Part shown: piece after piece, positions 8,627-15,863 of the stretch
Numbering within the stretch: position 1 is the stretch's first letter
Layout: each line of letters opens with the position of its first letter
Assembly (NCBI RefSeq): GCF_008119785.1
Contig: NZ_VSFA01000030.1
Span: 1 to 64,000, forward strand
DNA: 64,000 nt
Direction of reading: 5' to 3'
DNA from: Micromonospora sp. MP36
GTDB lineage: Bacteria; Actinomycetota; Actinomycetes; Mycobacteriales; Micromonosporaceae
Translations under genes and position numbers: made by a program
Notes under the pieces: model-generated
The model's input: only the letters and a program-made list of their open reading frames with translations
What the model was told of the DNA's origin: nothing
The model's database searches: none

Positions 8627-8736
8627 GTGACGACTCCTAAGGGGGATCGTCGGCGGCGGGACGGGGGCGGCACGCCAACGGGAGGGTCAAGGCGATGGGA
8701 CGACTGATCCTGACATGATGTGACCTCCCTTACAAG

Positions 8737-8747
8737 GGATTCCGTTG
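8737..8747 (-). promoter_or_regulatory. Candidate regulator site in the potD/lrp divergent region
   Basis: The 204-nt gap between potD and the Lrp-type gene contains, on the minus strand, CAACGGAATCC. The core ACGGAAT recurs twice upstream of the aminotransferase (9360-9366 plus strand; 9395-9401 minus strand). Shared motifs in front of the two divergent polyamine transcription units make a binding site for the Lrp/AsnC protein plausible. This is inference from repetition only. Confidence 0.35.
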
Positions 8748-8830
8748 TTGGATTAGCCAAGGGCCACGAATTACGCCAGACTCGGCGAGCATTACGCTCA
8801 GCGCCAAGGAACCGGACAGGGGAGCGTTCA

Positions 8831-9343
8831 ATGGTCAACCGGCAAGTGGAGAACGGCAACGGCGCCCGCCGTGTCACCGTACGTGAGGGCGCCAGTCACG
8901 CTCTGCTCGACGACGTGGCCAAACAGATCATCGAGCAGCTCCAGGAGGACGGCCGCCGCCCGTACGCCACCATCGGCAAGGCGGTCGGCCTCTCCGAGGC
9001 GGCGGTCCGCCAGCGGGTGCAGCGACTCCTCGACGCCGGGGTCATGCAGATCGTCGCGGTGACCGATCCGCTCCAGCTCGGCTTCCCCCGCCAAGCCATG
9101 ATCGGCCTGCGTACCGACGGGGACCTGGAGGCCGTGGCCGATCGGCTCGCCGAGTTCGAGGAGATCGACTACGTGGTGATCACGGCCGGCTCCTTCGACC
9201 TGCTGGCCGAGGTGGTCTGCCGCAACGACGAGCATCTGCTGGAGATCCTCCAGAAGCTGCGCACCGTCCCGGGCGTGCTGTCGACCGAGGCGTTCGTCTA
9301 CCTCAAGCTGCGCAAGCAGACCTACAGCTGGGGCACGGCCTGA
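8831..9343 (+). CDS. Lrp/AsnC family transcriptional regulator
   Basis: A 170-residue regulator. Residues 27-75 form the AsnC-type helix-turn-helix (DDVAKQIIEQLQEDGRRPYA, then SEAAVRQRVQRLLDAGV), and residues 85-165 the ligand-binding RAM domain (FDLLAEVVCRNDEHLLEIL). ATG 8831 is preceded by AGGGGAG at a good distance; upstream in-frame codons lack such a site. It is divergent from potD and co-directional with the aminotransferase, so it is the probable local regulator of polyamine uptake and breakdown, sensing a polyamine or an amino acid product. Confidence 0.87.
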   Translation: MVNRQVENGNGARRVTVREGASHALLDDVAKQIIEQLQEDGRRPYATIGKAVGLSEAAVRQRVQRLLDAGVMQIVAVTDPLQLGFPRQAMIGLRTDGDLEAVADRLAEFEEIDYVVITAGSFDLLAEVVCRNDEHLLEILQKLRTVPGVLSTEAFVYLKLRKQTYSWGTA

Positions 9344-9359
9344 GCAACCCCGGGCAACT

Positions 9360-9401
9360 ACGGAATCCGTTGCCATCCAGGGAACAGCTCGCTAATTCCG
9401 T
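9360..9401 (+). promoter_or_regulatory. Paired ACGGAAT motifs upstream of the aminotransferase
   Basis: ACGGAATCCGT (9360-9370) is an 11-bp near-perfect palindrome. A second ACGGAAT core lies on the opposite strand at 9395-9401, about 35 bp away, roughly three helical turns, as is common for Lrp-type multi-site binding. The same core occurs upstream of potD. Function is inferred. Confidence 0.35.
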
Positions 9402-9518
9402 CGCCGGGAAGCCAACAGACCACCGATCCCACTTGCTTTCGTGGCCAGGGCTGTGGGATAACCGTGGGCAGAGCGGCCGGTTTCACCCCTTGACCGGCCC
9501 GAGACCGATGGGGCTGAC

Positions 9519-10865
9519 ATGGCCAACGCCACCGACCACCTCTGGATGCACTTCACCCGGATGGCCAGCTACTCCGCCGGCGAGGTCCCGACCATCGTGC
9601 GCGGCGAGGGCGCCTACGTCTGGGACTCGCAGGGCCGCCGCTACCTGGATGGACTCGCCGGGCTCTTCGTCGTCAACGCCGGTCACGGCCGGACCGAGCT
9701 CGCCGAGGCGGCCGCCAAGCAGGCCGCCGAGCTCGCCTACTTCCCACTGTGGTCGTACGCCCACCCGAAGGCCGTCGAGCTGGCCGAGAAGGTCGCCACG
9801 CTGACCCCCGGCGACCTGAACCGGGTGTTCTTCACCACCGGCGGCTCGGAGGCCGTCGAGGCGGCGTGGAAGCTGGCCCGGGCCTACTTCAAGCGCACCG
9901 GCCAGCCGAACAAGCACAAGGTGGTCAGCCGCTACATCGCGTACCACGGCACCTCGATGGGGGCGCTGTCGATCACCGGCCTGCCCGGCATCAAGTCCGA
10001 CTTCGAACCGCTGGTTCCGGGCGGCATCAAGGTGCCGAACACCAACTTCTACCGGGCACCGGAGCACGGCGACTCGCCGGAGGCGTTCGGCCGCTGGGCC
10101 GCCGAGGAGATCGGCCGGGCCATCGAGCGGGAAGGGCCGGACACGGTCGCGGCGGTCTTCCTGGAGCCGGTGCAGAACTCCGGCGGCTGCTTCCCGCCGC
10201 CGCCCGGCTACTTCGAGCGGGTCCGGGAGATCTGCGACGCGTACGACGTGCTGCTCGTCTCCGACGAGGTGATCTGCTCCTGGGGCCGGCTGGGTGAATA
10301 CTTCGGCGCCACCCGGTACGGCTACCAGCCCGACATCATCACCACGGCCAAGGGCATCACCTCGGGCTACGCCCCGCTCGGCGCGATGATCGCCAGCGAG
10401 CGGCTGATGGAGCCGTTCCTCACCGAGACCGGCATGTTCGCCCACGGGGTGACCTTCGGCGGCCACCCGGTCTCCTGCGCGGTGGCCCTGGCCAACCTGG
10501 AGGTCTTCGCCCGCGAGGACCTGGTCGGGCACGTCCGGGCCAACGAGGACGCGTTCCGGTCCACCCTGGAGAAGCTCAACGACCTGCCGATCGTCGGCGA
10601 CGTCCGCGGTGACGGCTACTTCTACGGGATCGAACTGGTCAAGGACAAGGCGACCAGGGAGACCTTCGACGAGGCCGAGTCGGAGCGGCTGCTGCGCGGC
10701 TTCCTCTCCACCGCGCTCTTCCAGGCCGGGCTCTACTGCCGCGCCGACGACCGGGGCGACCCGGTGGTGCAGCTCGCCCCGCCGCTGATCGCCGAGCAGC
10801 AGCAGTTCGACGAGATCGAGCAGATCCTGCGCGCCGTGCTGACCGAGGCATGGGCGCGCCTCTGA
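9519..10865 (+). CDS. Class III pyridoxal-phosphate aminotransferase (putrescine/polyamine type)
   Basis: A 448-residue class III aminotransferase. The PLP lysine is Lys278 in ITTAKGITSGYAPLGA, and the cofactor-binding acidic stretch LLVSDEVICSWGRLG lies about 20-35 residues before it. The N-terminal LDGLAGLFVVNAGHGR resembles putrescine-pyruvate and omega-amino-acid:pyruvate transaminases. It would convert putrescine or a related amine to an aminoaldehyde, as an alternative to the FAD oxidases in this region. The 3' end overlaps the next gene by 16 nt. Substrate is inferred from context. Confidence 0.82.
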   Translation: MANATDHLWMHFTRMASYSAGEVPTIVRGEGAYVWDSQGRRYLDGLAGLFVVNAGHGRTELAEAAAKQAAELAYFPLWSYAHPKAVELAEKVATLTPGDLNRVFFTTGGSEAVEAAWKLARAYFKRTGQPNKHKVVSRYIAYHGTSMGALSITGLPGIKSDFEPLVPGGIKVPNTNFYRAPEHGDSPEAFGRWAAEEIGRAIEREGPDTVAAVFLEPVQNSGGCFPPPPGYFERVREICDAYDVLLVSDEVICSWGRLGEYFGATRYGYQPDIITTAKGITSGYAPLGAMIASERLMEPFLTETGMFAHGVTFGGHPVSCAVALANLEVFAREDLVGHVRANEDAFRSTLEKLNDLPIVGDVRGDGYFYGIELVKDKATRETFDEAESERLLRGFLSTALFQAGLYCRADDRGDPVVQLAPPLIAEQQQFDEIEQILRAVLTEAWARL

Positions 10866-11650
10866 CCCCGGCCTCCGCGTCGGACGGGGCCGGGACTCGC
10901 GACCGCGAGGACCGGCCCCGCTCCATCGCCCCGGCCGCCGACCAGCACCGCGAGCACCGGGCCGGAAGCACGGACGGCCCCCTCGCCCCCGCCGAACAGC
11001 ACCGCGAGCACCGGGCCGAGCGCACCGACGTCGGCCGGACCGACCGGACCCGGGTACGCCGGCTGCCCGACCTCGCCGTCCACGACCGGGCGACCCTGCA
11101 CGCCGTCCTCGACGCCGGCCGGGTCGCCCATCTCGCCATCGCCGCCGGCACCCAGCCGTACGCGTTGCCCGTCGCGTACGCCCGGGACGGGGAGCGGGTG
11201 CTGGTGCACGGCTCCACCGGCAGCCGCCTCTTCCGGCACCTCGCCGTCGGCGCCCCGGCCTGCCTCACGGTCACCCTGCTCGACGGGCTCGTGCTGGCCC
11301 GCAGCGCCTTCGAGTCCTCGATGAACTACCGCTGCGCCATGGTGCTCGGCAGCCTCGCCGTGCTCGACGGCGACGAGAAGCTGGCCGCCCTGGAACGGCT
11401 CTCCGAGCACCTGCTGCCCGGCCGCTGGGCGCGGATCCGGCCACCCTCGGCGAAGGAACTGGCCGCCACGCTGGTGCTCGCCCTGCCGCTGGACGAGTGC
11501 TCGGTGAAGATCAGCGCCGGGCCGCCCGACGACCCCGAGGACGACCTCGACCGGCCGGTCTGGGCCGGGGTGGTGCCGATCGTCGAGGCGTACGGGATCC
11601 CGCAGCCCGATCCGCGGCTGCGGCACGACCTGCCCCCACCGGAGTGGTGA
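10850..11650 (+). CDS. Pyridoxamine 5'-phosphate oxidase-like FMN split-barrel protein
   Basis: A 266-residue protein. Residues 70-260 look like the FMN-binding split barrel of the pyridoxamine 5'-phosphate oxidase/NimA group (LHAVLDAGRVAHLAI, LPVAYARDG, VLVHGSTGSRLFRHL). The first 65 residues are low-complexity and charged and contain a duplicated QHREHRA block, encoded by a DNA repeat spaced 51 nt. The start therefore may really be downstream (around residue 55). It sits between the aminotransferase and an FAD oxidoreductase (TGATG overlap at 11650). A role in flavin or amine redox chemistry is likely, but the substrate is unknown. Confidence 0.7.
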   Translation: MGAPLTPASASDGAGTRDREDRPRSIAPAADQHREHRAGSTDGPLAPAEQHREHRAERTDVGRTDRTRVRRLPDLAVHDRATLHAVLDAGRVAHLAIAAGTQPYALPVAYARDGERVLVHGSTGSRLFRHLAVGAPACLTVTLLDGLVLARSAFESSMNYRCAMVLGSLAVLDGDEKLAALERLSEHLLPGRWARIRPPSAKELAATLVLALPLDECSVKISAGPPDDPEDDLDRPVWAGVVPIVEAYGIPQPDPRLRHDLPPPEW

Positions 11651-13023
11651 TGCGCTACCAGGACCTGTCGTACTGGCTGTCCAGCCTGGACGAGCCGCTG
11701 ACGTCGCGCCCCGGGCTGCCCGGCGACACCGACGCCGACGTGGTGCTAGTCGGGGCCGGCTACACCGGGCTGTGGACGGCGTACTACCTGGCGGCGGCCG
11801 ACCCGTCGCTGCGCATCGTCGTGCTCGAACAGGAGATCGCCGGGTACGGCGCCTCGGGACGCAACGGCGGCTGGTGCTCCGCGCTCCTGCCCACCTCACT
11901 GCCCGCGCTCGCCCGCCGGCACGGCCGCGACCGGGCGCTGGCCATGCAACGGGCCATGCACGACACGGTCCGCGAGGTCGGCCGGGTGATCGCCGCCGAG
12001 GGGATCGACTGTGACTGGCGGGCCGCCGGCACCGTGGTGCTGGCCCGCACCGAGGTCCAGCTCGCCCGGGCCCGGGCCGCCGTCGCCGAGGCCCGCGACC
12101 ACGGGCTGGCCGACGACGACCTGGTGCTGCTCGACGCCGCCGAGGCCACCGCCCGCTGCCGGGCCGACGGGGTACGCGGCGGCACCTACACCCCGCACTG
12201 CGCCGCCGTACACCCGGCAAAGCTGGTCCGCGGGCTGGCCCGGGCGGTGGAACGCCGGGGCGTACGGATCTTCGAGCGGACCCCGGTCACGACGGTCCGG
12301 CCCGGCGCGGCGGTGACCCCCGCGGGGGTGGTCCGGGCGCCGGTGGTGGTCCGGGCGACGGAGGGGTTCACCCCCGGGCTACCCGGGCAGCGGCGGGCGG
12401 TGGCGCCGGTCTACTCGTTGATGGTGGCCACCGAGCCGCTGCCCGAGGCGACCTGGGCGGAGATCGGGCTGGCCGAGCGGGAGACCTTCTCCGACTACCG
12501 GCACGTCATCATCTACGGCCAGCGCACCGCCGACGGTCGGCTCGCCTTCGGTGGCCGGGGCGCCCCCTACCACTTCGGCTCCCGGATCCACCCCGACTAC
12601 GACCGGGAGCCGCGGGTCTTCGCGGCGCTGCGCCGGACGCTGGGCGAACTCTTCCCGGTGCTCGGGGCGGCGCCGGTCAGCCACAGCTGGGGCGGGCCGC
12701 TCGGCGTGGCCCGGGACTGGACCGCCTCGGTGGGGCTGGACCGGACGACCGGTCTCGGCTGGGCCGGCGGCTACGTCGGCGACGGCGTCGGCACCAGCAA
12801 CCTCGCCGGCCGTACCCTGGCCGACCTGATCCGGGGCGAGGCGACCGACCTGACCGTACTCCCCTGGGTCAACCACCGCTCTCCCCGGTGGGAGCCCGAG
12901 CCGCTGCGCTGGCTCGCCGTGAACGCCGGCCTCAAGCTCATGTTCTCCGCCGACGAGGCCGAGCTCCGCACCGGCCGCCCGTCCCGCCGCGCCGCCGCCT
13001 TCTCCCGCCTCCTCGGCCAATAA
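11650..13023 (+). CDS. FAD-dependent amine oxidoreductase, second copy (DAO family)
   Basis: A 457-residue flavoprotein with VVLVGAGYTGLWTAYYL (FAD loop 35-40), GRNGGWCSALLP, and C-terminal glycine-rich FAD contacts (GGYVGDGVGTSNLAGR). It is clearly related to the gene at 3010-4431 but not identical. Similar enzymes oxidise gamma-glutamylputrescine or other amines. The ATG overlaps the preceding stop (TGATG), so it belongs to the rightward aminotransferase operon. Having one oxidase in each divergent operon suggests different substrates. Confidence 0.8.
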   Translation: MRYQDLSYWLSSLDEPLTSRPGLPGDTDADVVLVGAGYTGLWTAYYLAAADPSLRIVVLEQEIAGYGASGRNGGWCSALLPTSLPALARRHGRDRALAMQRAMHDTVREVGRVIAAEGIDCDWRAAGTVVLARTEVQLARARAAVAEARDHGLADDDLVLLDAAEATARCRADGVRGGTYTPHCAAVHPAKLVRGLARAVERRGVRIFERTPVTTVRPGAAVTPAGVVRAPVVVRATEGFTPGLPGQRRAVAPVYSLMVATEPLPEATWAEIGLAERETFSDYRHVIIYGQRTADGRLAFGGRGAPYHFGSRIHPDYDREPRVFAALRRTLGELFPVLGAAPVSHSWGGPLGVARDWTASVGLDRTTGLGWAGGYVGDGVGTSNLAGRTLADLIRGEATDLTVLPWVNHRSPRWEPEPLRWLAVNAGLKLMFSADEAELRTGRPSRRAAAFSRLLGQ

Positions 13024-13053
13024 CCCACCCACTGCCCCCACCCCCACCAGCGG

Positions 13054-13114
13054 GTTGATCATGAAGTTGTTGTCGCGACACGCCGATGCGGAGGGCAACA
13101 ACTTCATGATCAAC
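13054..13114. repeat. Perfect 19-bp palindromic repeat (REP-like hairpin)
   Basis: GTTGATCATGAAGTTGTTG (13054-13072) and its exact reverse complement (13096-13114) flank a 23-nt loop. It lies between convergent genes and could serve as a bidirectional terminator. It is strikingly AT-richer than its surroundings. I recall repeats of this type scattered through Micromonosporaceae genomes; a genome-wide count would settle it. Confidence 0.7.
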
Positions 13115-13141
13115 GCGCGGATGCGCGGGGGTGGGGTGGGG

Positions 13142-13513
13142 TTAGTGGGTGGGGGGGATTACGCGGAGGTGGCCGCGGCGGCCGGTCTGCTGGGGGCCCT
13201 GCGGGGCGATCTGGTCGTCCTCTGGGGGGCGGGGTGGGGCGGGGCGGGCGGCCTCCCGGACCGCCTCGGCCAGCGCGACCAGGTCGTCGGTGGTCGGCGG
13301 GGGCGGCTCGAACTCGCCCTCGTGCCGGACCACGTCCCAGCCGCGCGGGGCGGTCAGGTTCCGGGCGTGCGGCTCGCAGAGGTCGTACGTGTGCGGCTCG
13401 GCGAAGGCCGCCAGCGGGCCCACCACAGCGGTCGACTCGTTGTAGACATAGGTCAATGTGGCGACCGCTTGCCGGGGGCAGCCGTTACGGGAGCAGCGCC
13501 GTGGTGACCTCAC
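13142..13513 (-). CDS. DUF3499 family protein
   Basis: A 123-residue protein matching the actinobacterial DUF3499 family: an N-terminal cysteine cluster (CSRNGC), the conserved VATLTYVYNESTAVVGPL block and YDLCEPHARNLTAPRGW, whose Cys/His residues could bind a metal. The C-terminal 45 residues are Pro-rich and variable. The function of the family is not known. In actinobacteria it is commonly next to the metallopeptidase-family gene that is also its divergent neighbour here. Confidence 0.85.
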   Translation of the reverse strand: MRSPRRCSRNGCPRQAVATLTYVYNESTAVVGPLAAFAEPHTYDLCEPHARNLTAPRGWDVVRHEGEFEPPPPTTDDLVALAEAVREAARPAPPRPPEDDQIAPQGPQQTGRRGHLRVIPPTH

Positions 13514-13667
13514 GGCGGCAGGGTATCTCCATTACCGGGTCCGGCGCACCGCTTCGCGTTGCGACACGCCCGTCATGGTGATCACAATTCGTCCGATCGG
13601 ATCACCGGCACGCCGCACCAACGGCGCAACGGCCGACCACCCGGTCATGCGGGCTACCCTGTGCGTC

Positions 13668-14117
13668 ATGACGAGCCCGGAAAACCGCCGCCCCGGCTCC
13701 GGCCGGCGCACCCACCGCGACCGCCACGGCCGCGGACTGCGCGGGCGGCTGGTGCCGGCCACCGTACCGCTGGCCCGGACCAAGGCCGAGGTCTTCGACG
13801 ACCTGGTGCTGGACACGGTCGAGACCCTCGAACGCCGCTTCGCCAAGGAACTGGCCGGCGTCGAGTTCGCGGTCGAGGACGTCCCGCCGGACCTGAACGT
13901 CTATGACTCGGACGTGCTGGAGGACGGCGAGGTGCCGCTGGCCCGGCTGCTGCCCGGGCGCCCCGGCCGGCAGGAGGTGCCACCCCGGATCGTGCTCTAC
14001 CGGCGGCCGCTGGAGTTCCGCGCCATGGATCGCGAGGACCTCGCGGATCTCGTGCACGACGTGATCATCGAGCAGGTGGCCAACCTGCTCGGGGTCGACC
14101 CCGACGAGCTGGCCTGA
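13668..14117 (+). CDS. Metallopeptidase-family (zincin-like, PF06262-type) protein with degenerate zinc motif
   Basis: A 149-residue protein; the core (residues 35-149) resembles the small zincin family otherwise marked by HExxH. Where that motif would be expected, the sequence reads IIEQVANLLGVDPDEL, so both histidines are replaced. The first 30 residues are Arg-rich (HRDRHGRGLRGRLV). ATG 13668 was chosen because the upstream in-frame stretch overlaps the divergent DUF3499 gene. It may be a structural or regulatory protein rather than a peptidase. Family assignment is moderate. Confidence 0.65.
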   Translation: MTSPENRRPGSGRRTHRDRHGRGLRGRLVPATVPLARTKAEVFDDLVLDTVETLERRFAKELAGVEFAVEDVPPDLNVYDSDVLEDGEVPLARLLPGRPGRQEVPPRIVLYRRPLEFRAMDREDLADLVHDVIIEQVANLLGVDPDELA

Positions 14118-14212
14118 GCCACCACCCGCGCGTCGCCACACCTCGGCCAGCCCCCACCGGCCGAGCTGTCGGCCCGAGCCGGGCGGCCCCCACCGCCCCG
14201 GCCCGGTACGCG

Positions 14213-14473
14213 TCAGGCGGCGACCCGCCGCTTCAGCTTCCGCCGCTCCCGCTCGGAGAGCCCGCCCCAGATCCCGAACCGCTCGTCGTGGCCGAGAGCG
14301 TATTCCAGGCACTCCGTCTTGACTTCACACCGCGAGCAGATCCGCTTCGCCTCGCGGGTCGAACCGCCCTTCTCGGGAAAGAACGCCTCCGGGTCGGTCT
14401 GCGAGCAGAGCGCCCGCTCCTGCCACTCCGGCGCGTTTCCGAGCAGGTCGGCCACCTCGAGCTGGCCGTCCAT
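14213..14473 (-). CDS. whiB: WhiB-family iron-sulfur transcription factor
   Basis: An 86-residue WhiB-like protein with four cluster-binding cysteines (Cys23, Cys46, Cys49, Cys55), the GIWGG turn at 67-71 and a basic C-terminal tail (ERERRKLKRR) for DNA binding. WhiB-like proteins bind the primary sigma factor and a 4Fe-4S cluster, and control development or redox responses in actinobacteria. The short length fits the WhiB2/WblE subgroup, but I cannot assign the paralogue securely. A 16-bp palindrome lies 115 nt upstream. Confidence 0.88.
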   Translation of the reverse strand: MDGQLEVADLLGNAPEWQERALCSQTDPEAFFPEKGGSTREAKRICSRCEVKTECLEYALGHDERFGIWGGLSERERRKLKRRVAA

Positions 14474-14587
14474 CAGATGCCTCCTTGTCGCGCACCGGCG
14501 TCATCGCCGCTGCAACCCCCCACGCGAAAGGCGTGCTTGTCCGTCCGGTCGCAATTTGTTGCGTTCCGTGCGAACAACCCCATTCAA

Positions 14588-14603
14588 ATTACACGCGTGT
14601 AAT
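14588..14603. promoter_or_regulatory. 16-bp perfect palindrome upstream of whiB
   Basis: ATTACACGCGTGTAAT is perfectly self-complementary. It lies in an AT-enriched patch about 115 nt before the whiB start and is a good candidate operator for a dimeric regulator. It does not match any consensus I can name with certainty. Confidence 0.5.
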
Positions 14604-14915
14604 GCGTGCGCCGTCAAGCCGAACTTGATAATGGAGTCGCCCTCCCGACACGTTCCGGACGACCATCTCAGCCGTCCGGGCCTCGCAACCTGCCCTATCG
14701 ATTCAGACCCCGGACGAGTAACGCCCTCTCCGGCGAGTTGTCCGAAGTTTTCTGCCGTGGCGTACCGAGGTGGACTCCACCGGTGGCCCCGGCGGAGGCT
14801 CCGGCGGGCCGTACCCGGGCGGCCGTCGCGAACACCGTCCAAGATCAGCATTGTGGTTGGCCAAAGATAACGCGACTCCCGCCGTACCGCCCGTCGAACC
14901 GGCAGACGCCGACTA

Positions 14916-14942
14916 CGCCCCGTCCACAGTGTGGACGGGGCG
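14916..14942. terminator. Hairpin downstream of decayed gene
   Basis: A 12-bp perfect stem (CGCCCCGTCCAC at 14916-14927 with GTGGACGGGGCG at 14931-14942) and a 3-nt loop. It lies just past the end of the minus-strand remnant at 14969, consistent with an old terminator. There is no long T run. Confidence 0.5.
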
Positions 14943-14968
14943 CGACGGCGAACGGGGGGTTCGGGCGA

Positions 14969-15290
14969 TCAACCGCTCCCCGGCGGTGCGCTGGTCGGCC
15001 AGACGAACTCGGCGACCGCGCGGCCCGTGACGGAGACCGCGCCGGCCGGCGTACGGTCGTCCCACCAGACGGTATAGCGGCTCGCTTCCCGAGCGGGGTC
15101 GACGGCACTGTGGAACCCCCGTCCCGGAGTCCCGCACCGCCGAAATGAGTACTCGGCCCGCCGGCCCGACTGATCTCGTTTCTCGCATCCGTGCAGCTCA
15201 CGTCCGCTGTGGACGATCAGCGCGCCGGAGTCGCCGCTCGGGTCGAACACGACGCTGCCGCTCTCCGACGGCCCGAGGGGTTGGTGCCCG
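14969..15290 (-). pseudogene. Remnant of a small conserved actinobacterial protein, frameshifted
   Basis: Protein-like segments appear in order but in different minus-strand frames: SGSVVFDPSGDSGALIVHSG then RELHG, followed by NEISRAGGPSTHF in a second frame, SAVRDSGTG in a third, and SRYTVWWDDRTPAGAVSVTG with AEFVW back in the first. They resemble a roughly 100-residue actinobacterial protein type of unknown function that has a GALVLYTG-like start and a YTLW-like end (from memory). At least three indels separate the pieces, so it cannot be translated as one protein. It abuts the DUF4331 remnant, marking a local decay zone. Confidence 0.5.
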
Positions 15291-15306
15291 GGCAGGGCCC
15301 ACCCCC

Positions 15307-15842
15307 TCAGGACTCCGCCGCCGCCGGCGGGTTGGTGAACCCGTCGTACGGCGTGCCGAGGAACGGGAAGTCACCCGAAACGGTGCGGTCACGTCGGCCG
15401 CGCTGAGCCCCGGCGGGACCGTGGCCGCCGCCGCGTCCGGGGTGAGCGTCCGGCCCGCCAACGGCACGGTGAGCCCGGCGACCGCCCGCAGCGGGATGCT
15501 CACCACGTCGTCGCCGACCCTTCGACAACTCCAGCTCGGCGCGTCTGGCGCGCGATCGGCCTGGTGTTGTAAAGAAGGCTGTTCGGATTCGTGATCTCGG
15601 TGGGGAATTCAAACCGATAGGTGAACTCCGGATAACCGTCGCGTCGTTGTCGATGTGAATCTCGTACCGGACGTCGTCGCCGAACTCGAAGAAGTTCGGA
15701 CCGCCCGAGGTAGTTGCACCGGCACGGAGTCGGCGATCAGCGTGACGGTGTCCGGGCGGTCGGGACTGACGAACGCGGACAAGGTCGGAGCTGTCGGCGA
15801 TCGGATCCTTGGCTATCTCCGGCGCTTCTCGGTGAGAGGACG
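15307..15842 (-). pseudogene. Decayed DUF4331 gene (large internal deletion and several frameshifts)
   Basis: The N-terminal signature SSHREAPEIAKDPIADSSDL reads at the right end, then continues after a shift as SAFVSPDRPDTVTLIADSVP, after another as GGPNFFEFGDDVRYEIHIDND, and after a third as GYPEFTYRFEFPTEITNPNS with LLYNT. The next recognisable part is the C-terminal end of the family (VGDDVVSIPLRAVAGLTVPL, TPDAAAATVPPGLSAADV, then after a further shift GDFPFLGTPYDGF). Several hundred residues are missing between the two. No start codon remains. Intact DUF4331 proteins are secreted and of unknown function. Neighbouring fbiC is intact, which argues against general sequence error. Confidence 0.72.
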
Positions 15843-15863
15843 GCGGCCGGGAAAGGTTCGACG

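Larger units (their letters stand above)
14474..14968. other. Gene-free stretch upstream of whiB
   Basis: About 495 nt without a supportable gene. It holds the 16-bp palindrome at 14588-14603 and a hairpin at 14916-14942. Short reading frames here lack ribosome-binding sites and the high third-position GC of the neighbours. I see nothing else in it. Confidence 0.6.
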
